Shown piece after piece: positions 1-9,098 of a stretch of 64,000 nucleotides of DNA. Under the pieces are notes generated by a model. That model was not told the origin of the DNA. It was given only the letters and a program-made list of their open reading frames with translations, and searched no databases. Source of the stretch: Devosia pacifica (GTDB lineage: Bacteria > Pseudomonadota > Alphaproteobacteria > Rhizobiales > Devosiaceae); contig NZ_BMZE01000001.1 in the NCBI RefSeq assembly GCF_014652635.1, forward strand, positions 124,001 through 188,000, in the 5' to 3' direction. Within the stretch, counting starts at the first letter, position 1. Each line of letters starts with the position of its first letter. Position numbers and translations under genes: made by a program.

Positions 1-203
1 CAAAGGCGCCCAAGCCGGATCAGCCGCTCTATATCGACCTGCCTGCTATCGGACCAGATACCATCCGCAATTGCGCCGATGCAGGAATCGGTCTTGTCGT
101 CGTTCAGGCGGGACGGTCGCTGGTGATCGAGCGCTCGAGCGTCGAGGCCGAAGCCGTGAGGGCAGGGATTTCAATCGTCGGTATCGAGCTGAGTGATGAC
201 TGA
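1..203 (+). CDS. lpxI: LpxI C-terminus (UDP-2,3-diacylglucosamine pyrophosphatase), partial
   Basis: This is the 3' end of a gene that begins before the window; 66 residues are visible in the frame starting at base 3. The segment LYIDLPAIGP followed by AGIGLVVVQAG and a hydrophobic ending matches the C-terminal domain of LpxI (DUF1009). LpxI hydrolyses UDP-2,3-diacylglucosamine to lipid X in lipid A synthesis, replacing LpxH in alphaproteobacteria. Its TGA overlaps the start of lpxB, which carries out the next step, so the two are translationally coupled. The family call rests on a short tail plus this neighbour. Confidence 0.85.
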   Translation, partial: KAPKPDQPLYIDLPAIGPDTIRNCADAGIGLVVVQAGRSLVIERSSVEAEAVRAGISIVGIELSDD

Positions 204-1323
204 CCCACTACGTCTTTTCATCGTAGCGGGTGAGGCGTCAGGAGACAGGCTTGCCGCCGATCTCGTCCAGGGGCTGAAGGCGCGTATGCCGGTCGAGGTC
301 TCCGGTGTCGGTGGCGAGGAACTGGCGGAGCAGGGGCTGCGGCCGCTGTTTCCGATGGAAGATCTTGCAGTCATGGGTCTCGTGGATGTGCTCGGCCGTC
401 TGCCGCTGCTGCTCTGGCGGGTGCGGCAAACAGCACGCGCAATCGCGGAACAGAAGCCCGACATCGCCGTGCTTGTAGACTCTCAGGAGTTCTCGCGAAT
501 GGTCGCAAAGCGTCTGCGATCAATGGGTTATACGGGAAAGTTGATTCTCTATGTCGCACCTTCGGTTTGGGCGCGGTCGCCCGGCCGCGCGGCGCGTTTG
601 GCGCCGCTATTTGATGAGGTGCTCGCGGTTCTGCCATTCGAGCCGAAAGTAATGCGGCAGCTAGGCGGCCCACATACCAGCTATGTCGGCCATCCCTCTC
701 TGAAAGAAGTGTCTGGTTTCACTCGTAGCCCAGCCCCGCAACGTATAGCCCTCTTGCCAGGAAGCCGGGCGGGAGAACTACGCAGGCATCTGCCGATGTT
801 TCGTGCCGCCGTGGCCGAAATCGCAGCGTACGACCCCTCAATGCAGTTCTACATACCCACGCTCGCGCGCACTCGAGAGACGGTTGCTGCGGCCACGGCC
901 GATTGGCCGGTCTCGGTCGAGCGCGTGTCGGATCGGTCGCAGCGGGCGCAACTCTATGCCGAAACGCGAATGGCGCTTTGTGCGGCGGGTACAGCAACGC
1001 TGGAGGTGGCGCTTGCAGGCGTCCCGATGGTGATCGTTTACGTGATGGATCGCCCGCAGGCAGTGGTGTACCGGCGCCTCGGCCGGCCGACTGTCGGCCT
1101 TCCGAATATTCTGCTGGGCAGAAACGCCGCACCCGAACTGGTGCTCGCGCGGCCCGACGCTCGTCGCGTTGCGAAAGAAGCAGCGGCGCTGGCCAGTGAT
1201 GCCACGGCCCTCTCGGCCCAGGCAGAGGCGTTCAAGACGCTACGCCAGCTGATGGAGGATGGTGTTGAAGGAGCAGAGCGCCAAGACCCCGCAGAGCGGG
1301 TCCTGGCGCATGTGAACCGCTAG
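196..1323 (+). CDS. lpxB: Lipid-A-disaccharide synthase
   Basis: LpxB joins UDP-2,3-diacylglucosamine to lipid X to form the lipid A disaccharide at the inner membrane. The 375-residue protein has the family N-terminus LRLFIVAGEASGDRLAADL, the segment LYVAPSVWA in the middle, LLPGSRAGELRRHLP around residues 185-200, and a donor-site glycosyltransferase region with CAAGTATLEVALAGVPMVIVY. Length is normal for the family. I chose ATG at 196, which overlaps the lpxI stop in the form ATGACTGA; a GTG at 193 directly precedes it and is the alternative. The gene converges on gltA with only 3 bp between stops. Confidence 0.96.
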   Translation: MTDPLRLFIVAGEASGDRLAADLVQGLKARMPVEVSGVGGEELAEQGLRPLFPMEDLAVMGLVDVLGRLPLLLWRVRQTARAIAEQKPDIAVLVDSQEFSRMVAKRLRSMGYTGKLILYVAPSVWARSPGRAARLAPLFDEVLAVLPFEPKVMRQLGGPHTSYVGHPSLKEVSGFTRSPAPQRIALLPGSRAGELRRHLPMFRAAVAEIAAYDPSMQFYIPTLARTRETVAAATADWPVSVERVSDRSQRAQLYAETRMALCAAGTATLEVALAGVPMVIVYVMDRPQAVVYRRLGRPTVGLPNILLGRNAAPELVLARPDARRVAKEAAALASDATALSAQAEAFKTLRQLMEDGVEGAERQDPAERVLAHVNR

Positions 1324-1326
1324 CCG

Positions 1327-2616
1327 TCAGCGGTCGGTGATCGGCTTGTAGTCGCGAGCCGGCGAGCCGTTATAGAGCTGACGCGGGCGGCCAATCTTCT
1401 TCTGCGGGTCGCCGATCATTTCCTTCCACTGCGCAATCCAGCCAACCGTGCGCGACATTGCGAAAATCACGGTGAACATGGACGTGGGGAAACCAATCGC
1501 GTCGAGGATGATGCCGGAATAGAAATCGACATTGGGATAGAGCTTGCGGTCGACGAAGTAGGGATCTTCGAGTGCGATGCGCTCAAGCTCCTGGGCCACC
1601 TGCAGGGTCGGGTTGTTCTCGACACCGAGCAGATCCAGCACTTCCTTGGCCGTCTGCTGCATGACCTTGGCCCGCGGGTCGTAGTTCTTGTAGACGCGGT
1701 GGCCGAACCCCATCAGCCGGAACGGATCATTCTTGTCCTTGGCCCGGGCGATGAACTCGGGGATGCGGTCAACGCTGCCGATCTGGCGAAGCATGTTCAG
1801 CGCCGCTTCATTCGCTCCGCCGTGAGCCGGTCCCCACAGGCACGCGACACCGGCGGCGATGCAGGCAAACGGGTTGGCATCGGACGAGCCGGACAGACGA
1901 ACAGTTGAGGTCGAGGCGTTCTGTTCGTGATCGGCATGCAGCGTGAAGATCAGGTCCATTGCGCGGGCAATGGTCGGGTTGATCTTGTATTCTTCTGCCG
2001 GCACAGAAAAGCACATGTGCAGGAAGTTTGATGCGTAATCGAGGCCGTTCCGGGGGTAAACGAATGGCTGGCCGACAGAGTACTTGTAGGCCATGGCAGC
2101 GATCGTCGGCATCTTCGCGATCATGCGGATCGAGGCGATCTCGCGTTGCTCCGGATCGCTGATGTCGGTTGAGTCGTGGTAGAATGCTGCCATGGCGCCG
2201 ACCACGCCGGTCATGATCGCCATCGGATGGGCATCACGACGGAAGCCGCGATAGAAATAATGCATCTGCTCGTGCACCATGGTGTGGCGCGTTACGAGCG
2301 TGTCGAATTCCGCCAGCTGTGCCTTCGTCGGCAGTTCGCCGTAGAGCAGCAGGTAGCACACCTCGATATAGGAGCTTTCGGCAGCCAGCTGATCGATCGG
2401 GTACCCGCGATAGAGCAGTTCGCCCTTGTCCCCATCGATATAGGTGATGGCGCTGTCGCAGGCCGCCGTGGACGTGAATCCCGGATCGTAAGTGAAAAGC
2501 CCGGTCTTGGCATAAAGCGAGCGAATATCGATCACGTCAGGGCCTACCGAGCCGGACATGACTGGAAATTCGTACGATTGATCCCCGAGTGTGAGTTTGG
2601 CGACTTTGTCAGTCAT
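1327..2616 (-). CDS. gltA: Citrate synthase
   Basis: Type II (hexameric, proteobacterial) citrate synthase, 429 residues, condensing acetyl-CoA and oxaloacetate at entry to the TCA cycle. The catalytic triad is visible: His265 in GPAHGGANE, His306 in [15 protein letters not shown] and Asp364 in [10 protein letters not shown] further substrate-binding His lies in [11 protein letters not shown] (227-237). The N-terminal beta domain (about 1-50) typical of the long gram-negative form is present. A good ribosome site (AAGGAGA) sits 6 nt before the ATG. It is downstream of gltX on the same strand with a 124-bp gap that probably contains its own promoter. Confidence 0.97.
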   Translation of the reverse strand: MTDKVAKLTLGDQSYEFPVMSGSVGPDVIDIRSLYAKTGLFTYDPGFTSTAACDSAITYIDGDKGELLYRGYPIDQLAAESSYIEVCYLLLYGELPTKAQLAEFDTLVTRHTMVHEQMHYFYRGFRRDAHPMAIMTGVVGAMAAFYHDSTDISDPEQREIASIRMIAKMPTIAAMAYKYSVGQPFVYPRNGLDYASNFLHMCFSVPAEEYKINPTIARAMDLIFTLHADHEQNASTSTVRLSGSSDANPFACIAAGVACLWGPAHGGANEAALNMLRQIGSVDRIPEFIARAKDKNDPFRLMGFGHRVYKNYDPRAKVMQQTAKEVLDLLGVENNPTLQVAQELERIALEDPYFVDRKLYPNVDFYSGIILDAIGFPTSMFTVIFAMSRTVGWIAQWKEMIGDPQKKIGRPRQLYNGSPARDYKPITDR

Positions 2617-2740
2617 TGAGCTCTCCTTGATGGTCCCCTCTCACCCGGTAATGACCGGCAGCAGGGCCTCAGTTATTCGGCGAGAATTGCCTGTTTGGGG
2701 TATTCTCATTCACCCGGCGAGGCAACAGGGACATGACAGC

Positions 2741-4177
2741 TCACGTCCCCGTGTTGAGTGCGGCATCCTGGGTCTGATCTGAAAGGCGCGCGAGACTTTC
2801 TTCCCGGCCGATCAGCACCATGACTTCGAAGATCCCCGGCGAAACCGTGCGGCCGGTTAGCGCGGCGCGGAGCGGCTGGGCGATCTTTCCGAGCTTCAGA
2901 CCCTTCTGCTCGGCGAGCGTGCGCATTGAGCCATCTATACTCTCGACGCTCCACTCGTTGAGGCCCTTGAGGACATCGACAGCGTCGGCAAGCAGGCTGC
3001 GGGAATCGTCACCGAGGTGCTTTTGCGCTGCTGCGTCCACTGTAAGAGGCCGTTCGACATAGATGAACTGAGCAAGATCGATCAGCTCGAGAACGGTCTT
3101 GGCACGCGGCTGCAGTTCCGGAAGCGCGCTCAGCACCGTTTCCTTGTTTGCCAGCAAGCCTGCATGATCTTCAGCGCGACCGACTTCCTCGGCCGTCGAA
3201 ACCATGACCTCGTAGAGATAGTCCGGCTGCGACTGCCGGATGTAATGTCCGTTGATGTTCTCCAGCTTGACGAAGTCGAACCGCGCCGCGCCCTTGTTGA
3301 GCCCGTCGAGATCGAACCACTCGATCATCTGCTCGCTTGAGAACAACTCGTCATCCTCATGGCTCCAGCCGAGGCGTGCCAGGTAGTTGCGCATGGCCTC
3401 GGGCAGATAGCCCATCTCCCGGTAAGCCTTGACGCCAAGAGCGCCGTGACGCTTCGAGAGCTTCGCACCATCCGCGCCATGGATCAGCGGAATGTGGGCC
3501 ATCCCCGGCACCTGCCACCCCATCGCCCGGTAAATGACGATCTGGCGCGCGGCGTTCGTCAGATGGTCGTCGCCACGGATGATGTGGGTCACGCCCATGT
3601 CGTGATCATCAACAACCACGGCGAGCATATATGTCGGCGTACCGTCCGACCGCAGGATGATGAAGTCATCGAGGTGCTCGGACTGGAACACCACCTTGCC
3701 CTGGACGCTATCGTTGACGACGATCTCGCCCTGCTGCGGCGCTTTAATGCGGATGACCGGCTTTACGCCCTCTGGAGCCTCGCTCGGGTCGCGATCGCGC
3801 CAATAACCGTTATAGCGCGGCGCGCGGCCTTCGGCACGCGCAGTCTCGCGCATCTGCGCCAATTCTTCCTGCGAGCAGTAGCACCGATACGCGTGGCCGC
3901 TCGCCAGCAGTTCTTCCGCGATCTCAGCGTGACGTGACGCACGGCCGAACTGCAGAACGGGATCGCCATCCCATTCCAATCCAAGCCAACTCAGCCCGTC
4001 ATAGATCGCCTGGATCGCCGGTTCCGTGGAGCGCTCCCGGTCGGTATCTTCTACGCGCAGCAGCATCTTGCCACCGGTTTTGCGCGCATAGGCCCAGTTG
4101 AACAGGGCCGTGCGTGCACTGCCAATATGAAGATACCCGGTGGGCGAGGGAGCGAAGCGTGTAACGACTTGGGACAT
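2741..4177 (-). CDS. gltX: Glutamyl-tRNA synthetase
   Basis: Class I aminoacyl-tRNA synthetase that charges tRNA-Glu. The 478-residue product starts [20 protein letters not shown], giving the HIGH-type signature HIGS right at the N-terminus, and has the KMSKS-type motif KLSKRHG near residue 240. The open frame extends 20 codons upstream to 4237, but the family begins immediately before [10 protein letters not shown], so I place the start at 4177. It is divergent from comEC with about 135 bp between start codons and is followed by gltA. Alphaproteobacteria often carry two gltX copies; this one resembles the main discriminating enzyme, but the tRNA specificity cannot be settled from sequence alone. 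Confidence 0.94.
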   Translation of the reverse strand: MSQVVTRFAPSPTGYLHIGSARTALFNWAYARKTGGKMLLRVEDTDRERSTEPAIQAIYDGLSWLGLEWDGDPVLQFGRASRHAEIAEELLASGHAYRCYCSQEELAQMRETARAEGRAPRYNGYWRDRDPSEAPEGVKPVIRIKAPQQGEIVVNDSVQGKVVFQSEHLDDFIILRSDGTPTYMLAVVVDDHDMGVTHIIRGDDHLTNAARQIVIYRAMGWQVPGMAHIPLIHGADGAKLSKRHGALGVKAYREMGYLPEAMRNYLARLGWSHEDDELFSSEQMIEWFDLDGLNKGAARFDFVKLENINGHYIRQSQPDYLYEVMVSTAEEVGRAEDHAGLLANKETVLSALPELQPRAKTVLELIDLAQFIYVERPLTVDAAAQKHLGDDSRSLLADAVDVLKGLNEWSVESIDGSMRTLAEQKGLKLGKIAQPLRAALTGRTVSPGIFEVMVLIGREESLARLSDQTQDAALNTGT

Positions 4178-4312
4178 GACCGCCGAAGAGTTGGACGAAA
4201 TCGGCCTCGTGTGTACCATAGGTTGACACCAGCGCAAGGGCAGGGACGTGCGCTTTGGCTGGCGCCAGTCGCATGTCGGCAGCTGGGCGCCGGGCAGGGG
4301 GCAGATCGAAGG

Positions 4313-6436
4313 ATGAGTGCTGAAGGCGGACTAGGGCCGGGTGCCAGCTCGCCGAAGCGAGACCTGGTGCTGCCGCAATTGCGGCGCCGCCGAGATGTCC
4401 TTGGAGTATCGGCCCTCAAGCGTTCGATATCGGACGCTCTGGAGAGCCGGCGTCTGCTGGTTCTCGTGCCGTTTTTTCTTCTGGCCGGCATCGCCGCATA
4501 TGCGGGTCTTGTTGATGAGCCCGACCCTGCGATTTGGTTGGTCGTGGGGGTTGTCTGCCTCACCTCAGGGCTTGCAACCGCCATGGGCTTCGGATGGATG
4601 CGACGTCCGCGGGCGCTTCTGGCGGCATTTGGCTTTGGCCTCTGCCTGTTGCCCGCTCACGCCTATGTCGCTGGAACGCCCATGCTGGGGTTCCCAATTT
4701 ATGGCGCCTACGAGGCGACAGTGGATCGGGTCCTGTCGCGCGCCCCTGACGCCACCCGCCTCGTGATAGCCAATATTGTCCCTGTGGCAGACGCACCTGA
4801 TCCTGACCTGAAAAAAGCCCGAGTACTGGTGCGCGGCGATGCGCCGGTTTCGGTCGGAGATCGTATCAGCGCAAATCTTCGGCTTGCCCCTGTGCCTGGC
4901 CCTGTGCTGCCCGCAAGCTTCGACAACCAATTTCACGCCTATTTCGAGGGAATAGGGGCCTTCGGAAACGTCACGAGCAATCTGGCCGTGCTCTCTTACG
5001 CCGAGGAAGGGGATTTTCTCGCCAACGTCGAGAAGCTGCGCGGAACGATCGCGCGCAGGATCGACGCCGTTCTCACTGGCCAACAAGCCGCCATCGCCCG
5101 CGCCATGACTGTCGGCGACCAGAGTCTGATCAGCGACGAGACGCGCGAGGTGATGGCCAATTCCGGCCTGGCGCACATCTATTCGATCTCAGGTTTGCAT
5201 CTGTCGATTGTGGCCGGCGGCGTATTTGCGCTCTTTCGCTTGGCTCTTGCCGCCTCCGCGGCGTTATCGGCTCGAATCCCGATCAAGAAGCTCGCTGCAG
5301 GGGCAGGAATTGCCGCAGCCCTCGGATACCTCCTCCTCGCAGGCGGAATCGGCAACATCCCGGCTTTCCGCTCGACACTGATGCTCGTGCTCGTCTTTGA
5401 TGCGGTTCTCGCCGGGCGGCGGGCCCTTACGATGCGCAACGTTGCGCTAGCGGCGATCGCGATCATTCTGGTCGATCCAGCCGACGTGTTCCGCGCGAGC
5501 TTCCAGCTTTCGTTCGCAGCAGTCGTCGGATTGATCGGAGTTTACGAGACGATGCGTCCCGTCGGACAAGGCGCGCGAGGAGCGTTCAAGCGGGTGCTGG
5601 TGTTGTTCATGGCCGCAGCGTTCACGAGTGGCATAGCCGGTGCGGCGACGCTGCTGTTTTCCGCCTATCACTTCCAGCAAACGGCGCCACTCGGTGTTCT
5701 GGGGAATGTCTTGGTTCTTCCATTCCTCACCTTCGTCATCATGCCGTTCGGCACGCTCGGCGTTCTTCTTATGCCTGTGGGACTAGAGGCGGCTCCATTG
5801 CAGGCTATGGGATGGGGCATCGAGCAGATGCTCTCGATAGCCGCATTCGTAACGGCACTTGGTCAAGGATTGGAGACAAACCCGCTACTCGCGCCCTCTG
5901 CGCTGCTGGCAGGCCTTTTCGGGCTCGCCTGGTTTGCTTTCCTAAAGGACCGTTGGCGCTTCGCAGGCCCCGTGCTGGCCCTCACGTGGATAGCAATGTT
6001 CGGTTTTGATCACCGCCCGGACATCCTGATCGCCGACAGCACGCAAGCTGTAGCGGTGCGGACTGCCGCCGGCATGGATCTCATGGATGGTCAGACGGGA
6101 ACGTTCGCCGTCGATGTCTGGTCTGAGCACTATGCGGAGATTATTGGCCCCGAGCTTGCGGGGCGGCAATGCGATACGTTGGCATGCGTCTTTTCCGGAA
6201 CGGGCTATGCCATGTCACTGATTGAATCCGCCGAGGCGTTCTCCGAAGATTGCTGGCAGTCTGACCTAGTGTTGACGCGCGCATATGCGCCGATCTACTG
6301 CCGCGACAACACGCAAGTCATCGACGCTGCGGACCTGCGGCGCGGCGGCGTGCACTGGCTGAGGTGGAATGTCGAGCGGAAGCGGTTCGACGTCAGAACC
6401 GCCATCCCTCCCGGCGACAGACCCTGGAGGCCCTAG
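4313..6436 (+). CDS. comEC: ComEC/Rec2-family DNA-uptake channel protein
   Basis: Large inner-membrane protein (707 residues) of the ComEC family, the channel that passes single-stranded DNA into the cytoplasm in transformable bacteria. N-terminal membrane segments and a DUF4131-type region (residues about 30-220) precede the Competence domain with the signature [20 protein letters not shown] near residue 285. It is followed by many hydrophobic helices with PAFRSTLML and the conserved SFQLSFAAV. The C-terminus (from about 570) is not an intact metallo-beta-lactamase domain: no HxHxDH is seen. I place the start at ATG 4313; the frame is open further upstream across the gltX start, which is unlikely to be translated. 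Its stop overlaps the stop of the convergent lactonase gene in a CTAG. No other competence genes are in view. Confidence 0.9.
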   Translation: MSAEGGLGPGASSPKRDLVLPQLRRRRDVLGVSALKRSISDALESRRLLVLVPFFLLAGIAAYAGLVDEPDPAIWLVVGVVCLTSGLATAMGFGWMRRPRALLAAFGFGLCLLPAHAYVAGTPMLGFPIYGAYEATVDRVLSRAPDATRLVIANIVPVADAPDPDLKKARVLVRGDAPVSVGDRISANLRLAPVPGPVLPASFDNQFHAYFEGIGAFGNVTSNLAVLSYAEEGDFLANVEKLRGTIARRIDAVLTGQQAAIARAMTVGDQSLISDETREVMANSGLAHIYSISGLHLSIVAGGVFALFRLALAASAALSARIPIKKLAAGAGIAAALGYLLLAGGIGNIPAFRSTLMLVLVFDAVLAGRRALTMRNVALAAIAIILVDPADVFRASFQLSFAAVVGLIGVYETMRPVGQGARGAFKRVLVLFMAAAFTSGIAGAATLLFSAYHFQQTAPLGVLGNVLVLPFLTFVIMPFGTLGVLLMPVGLEAAPLQAMGWGIEQMLSIAAFVTALGQGLETNPLLAPSALLAGLFGLAWFAFLKDRWRFAGPVLALTWIAMFGFDHRPDILIADSTQAVAVRTAAGMDLMDGQTGTFAVDVWSEHYAEIIGPELAGRQCDTLACVFSGTGYAMSLIESAEAFSEDCWQSDLVLTRAYAPIYCRDNTQVIDAADLRRGGVHWLRWNVERKRFDVRTAIPPGDRPWRP

Positions 6437-7305
6437 AGAGCAAGTCTTGGTTCGGTCTGCCCGGCAACGTCGACATTAATTGCGAAGATGCCGCCAGCAT
6501 GCGGCTCTGCGGCCATCTGTTCATCGGACAGAGTCTTGCGCGCGGTCGTGACGTACAACGTCTTCAGATCCTTGCCGCCAAATGCAGGGCAGGTGACCTG
6601 GCTGGCGGGAACTTCAACAATGCGATCCACACTGCCGTCCGGTGCATGACGCACAACGCAATGGCCGCCCCAGCGAGCACTCCAGACATAGCCCTCGCTG
6701 TCGACGACTGCCCCATCGGGGCTACCGCGATGATCCCGACAATCGGCAAACTCTTTCCACTCCCCAGTCGGCATTCCAGTGTCCGGGTCGGTCTCGGTAG
6801 TCATGATCCGGCCGGTCGGCGTGTCCGCGAAATAGGCGCGCGTTCCGTCTGGCGTGAAACAGGTGGCGTTGGGAATCTTCACGTTGGAAATGATTCTGTT
6901 CACTGCGCCGGCCCGGTAATGATAGACGTTGCCCGCGGCCGCATCCTCTTCCTTGCGCATCGTGCCAATCCAGAACGCACCGGACGGGTGGACGCGGCTG
7001 TCATTGGCCCGGTTCTTGGGGTCATCGGCTTCTATTTCGACAATCAGCGAGATCTCGCCGCTCTTGAGATCGAGCCGTTTGAGACCGGTTTCTGTGGCAA
7101 TTGCCAAGGTGTCGGCATCGATAATTGCCGCCGCTGCAGCGCTTTCCGGAAATGCCCAGCTGTTGCGGATTTCGCCATTTTCATCGGCGGCAAACAGGCG
7201 CTGGGCGTCGATGTCGAACCAGAAAAGTTCCTGGCGGTCAGGGTGCCAGAAGGGGCCTTCGCCAAGACCACATTGGCAATCGATCAATAGTTGCGCCTGG
7301 CTCAT
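6433..7305 (-). CDS. SMP-30/gluconolactonase-family sugar lactonase
   Basis: A 290-residue SMP-30/regucalcin-like six-bladed beta-propeller that hydrolyses sugar-acid lactones. Family signatures visible are CGLGEGPFWHPDRQELFWFDI (metal-ligand Glu in GEGP), ANDSRVHPSGAFWIGTM, IPNATCFTPDGTRAYFADT and GSPDGAVVDSEGYVW (metal-ligand Asp). It is the last gene of a minus-strand set with the KDPGal aldolase (ATGA overlap at 7302-7305) and the kinase. It has its own GGGAGGA ribosome site 5 nt before the ATG. Context suggests galactonolactonase, converting the product of a sugar dehydrogenase to galactonate; arabino- or glucono-lactone are alternatives. Confidence 0.9.
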   Translation of the reverse strand: MSQAQLLIDCQCGLGEGPFWHPDRQELFWFDIDAQRLFAADENGEIRNSWAFPESAAAAAIIDADTLAIATETGLKRLDLKSGEISLIVEIEADDPKNRANDSRVHPSGAFWIGTMRKEEDAAAGNVYHYRAGAVNRIISNVKIPNATCFTPDGTRAYFADTPTGRIMTTETDPDTGMPTGEWKEFADCRDHRGSPDGAVVDSEGYVWSARWGGHCVVRHAPDGSVDRIVEVPASQVTCPAFGGKDLKTLYVTTARKTLSDEQMAAEPHAGGIFAINVDVAGQTEPRLAL

Positions 7306-7910
7306 GATGTCCTCCCATCATAGGCCGCGACGGCGGCCCGTGCTCGTTCACCGATAGTGTCTACGTCAATCCCGGGCTTGTAGAGATAACTACCAAGCCC
7401 GAATCCGGTACATCCGGCGGCAAAGTATTCGGCAAAATTGCCGGGTTCCGCCCCACCAACGGCATATACCGGCATATCTGGTGGCAGCACCGCCTTCATT
7501 GCCTTGATGCCGCGGGGACCAAGAACTTCTGCCGGGAAGAATTTGAGCCCATTGGCGCCGCTACGAATGGCTTCAAAGGCATCGGAGGGTGAAAAGACGC
7601 CCGGATAGGACGCCAATCCCGCCTCACGCGTCGCGCGGATGACGGCGGCATTCGTATCAGGCGATACAACAAATTGGCCGCCAACGCCGGCGACCGACGT
7701 AACGTCTTCGACGCTGAGTACCGTACCGGCGCCAATAAGAGCCTCATGCGAGAACTCGCCCGCAGCCATGCCGATGCTTTTTATGGCATCCGGAGAGTTA
7801 AGTGGCACTTCGATCATGGTGATGCCAGCATCGATCAGCGCTCTGCACGCGCTGATGATCTCATCATTCGAGATTCCACGCAGGATCGCGATTATATGTC
7901 GGTGCGTCAT
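7302..7910 (-). CDS. dgoA: 2-dehydro-3-deoxy-6-phosphogalactonate aldolase
   Basis: Class I KDPG/KDPGal aldolase of 202 residues that splits 2-keto-3-deoxy-6-phosphogalactonate into pyruvate and glyceraldehyde-3-phosphate. The catalytic Glu lies in IEVPLNSPD and the Schiff-base Lys in ANGLKFFPAE. The phosphate-binding region is VYAVGGAEPGN plus GFGLGSYLY. The VPLNSPD signature (instead of VTLRTP) is typical of the KDPGal branch. I place the start at ATG 7910, which has GGAG just upstream; the open frame extends further but would overlap the kinase gene. It lies 19 bp after the kinase stop and overlaps the lactonase start by 4 bp. Confidence 0.92.
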   Translation of the reverse strand: MTHRHIIAILRGISNDEIISACRALIDAGITMIEVPLNSPDAIKSIGMAAGEFSHEALIGAGTVLSVEDVTSVAGVGGQFVVSPDTNAAVIRATREAGLASYPGVFSPSDAFEAIRSGANGLKFFPAEVLGPRGIKAMKAVLPPDMPVYAVGGAEPGNFAEYFAAGCTGFGLGSYLYKPGIDVDTIGERARAAVAAYDGRTS

Positions 7911-7929
7911 GGGGGTCTCCTTGCCAGTC

Positions 7930-8850
7930 TCAGTGTGCGCGGGCAGCGAGCAGTCCTGCAAGCACGGCTTCTGCAGAATCGATGATCCGGCTGCTCCCGC
8001 CAAGCCGATGGATGGCCTCTGCATATAACGCGCAGAGCTTTGGCGAACCGATGAGCGGTATCGTCACTTCCGCATTGATGTGACTGCTGCGCGCCCCGAC
8101 TTCCGAGCCGATCAGCAGTCCGGAAAGATAGCCCGCGCACCAGGCTGGTTCTTTGCCTGAAATGAGAGCTGCAGCACGCACGCCGAACAGATGGGAACTC
8201 AGCAATTCTGGCGCTTCCAGACCGATATCGAGGCCGGCAGAAAATCCAGCGTCGCGTTCTGGTCCTTCAGGATTGCCCGACAGGGAATGGCGCAGGATAG
8301 AGTGGCTGCCGAGAACTTCATGCAGCTCTCCGGTCATTGCCGTGGTGAAACTGCTGAGCTTATGACGCTCGAGTAGCGCCCATTTAGAGTGCGTACCCGG
8401 CATGCACACGACGCCTGAAAAATCGGAAATGAGGCTCGCCAACCCAAGTAGCTGCGTTTCCTCGCCGCGCATCACGTTTTCTTCGCCGGAACGCTTCTGG
8501 CAGACTCCTGGTAGGATACTGACCGACAGACCGCTGCCGGCGATCTGTGGCGCAACCGATCCCTGCGATAATCCGCGCAAGTCCGCCGGGGCATCGAGAT
8601 ACGGCGCTTCGAGCCAGCCTTGACGTGCACCGGCCATCCCGCAGATCAGAACCTCGTTCCGGGCGCCGGCGTCAATGCCGTTCTGGCTGAGGATATCGAT
8701 CAGCACCGGGCCGAACTCGGAAGCAGACAGCTTGCCCATCCCTTTGGGCGACGCGACGTGGAAGGTTACTTCGCCATCAAGCGTCAGTCCCCAAACCCGC
8801 AGGTTCGATGTTCCCCAATCAACGGCAACCCAATCGGCCAGCTGCGCCAC
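7930..8850 (-). CDS. dgoK: 2-dehydro-3-deoxygalactonokinase
   Basis: Kinase of 306 residues that phosphorylates 2-keto-3-deoxygalactonate at O6, feeding DgoA. DgoK signatures are the N-terminal phosphate loop VAVDWGTSNLRVWGL, NVMRGEETQLLGLASL, CMPGTHSKWALLE and TAMTGELHEVLGSHSI, with the C-terminal YLSGLLIGSEV. I assign a GTG start at 8850, because GGAGGGG lies 5 nt upstream of it; an in-frame TTG at 8865 lacks any such signal. It is the promoter-proximal gene of the minus-strand sugar-acid operon, divergent from the dehydratase. Confidence 0.92.
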   Translation of the reverse strand: MAQLADWVAVDWGTSNLRVWGLTLDGEVTFHVASPKGMGKLSASEFGPVLIDILSQNGIDAGARNEVLICGMAGARQGWLEAPYLDAPADLRGLSQGSVAPQIAGSGLSVSILPGVCQKRSGEENVMRGEETQLLGLASLISDFSGVVCMPGTHSKWALLERHKLSSFTTAMTGELHEVLGSHSILRHSLSGNPEGPERDAGFSAGLDIGLEAPELLSSHLFGVRAAALISGKEPAWCAGYLSGLLIGSEVGARSSHINAEVTIPLIGSPKLCALYAEAIHRLGGSSRIIDSAEAVLAGLLAARAH

Positions 8851-9098
8851 TATCCCCTCCAACAACTACAAGCTCTGCCACACCCCCTGATGCGGCGGTG
8901 ACACTCAAACGGCTAAACCACCCGGTGGCAAGGCGTTTTTGGGACCGTTCGGCACTGGACCGTATAGTTCAGCTTTTGCGATATGTATCAGCAAAACTCC
9001 GGCAATTGCGCAAATACCCATTTTATTGACAACGCTAACTGCGCTAGAAGTTCCTAAAACGACGCTGCCAGTGCGGCGCCGAGGTGAGGATAGAGGAC
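8851..9098. promoter_or_regulatory. Divergent control region of the sugar-acid cluster
   Basis: This 248-bp gap separates the divergent dgoK and dehydratase genes and must hold both promoters. A TTGACA at 9026-9031 could be the -35 of the plus-strand promoter, but no convincing -10 follows at the usual distance. A 23-bp imperfect dyad lies at 8974-8996 and a GCAATTGC palindrome at 9002-9009. Confidence 0.55.
8974..8996. promoter_or_regulatory. Candidate operator dyad
   Basis: TTTTGC, GATA, a two-base centre, TATC, one extra A, then GCAAAA form a nearly perfect inverted repeat midway between the divergent dgoK and dehydratase starts. The size and position suit a dimeric repressor (GntR, LacI or IclR type) shared by both promoters. 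No regulator gene is nearby, so the protein is unknown. Confidence 0.45.

Noticed and set aside
6433..6436. Convergent stop codons sharing CTAG (also at 29478-29481) as a possible special arrangement
   Set aside because: Two occurrences are expected by chance in a compact genome with TAG stops.
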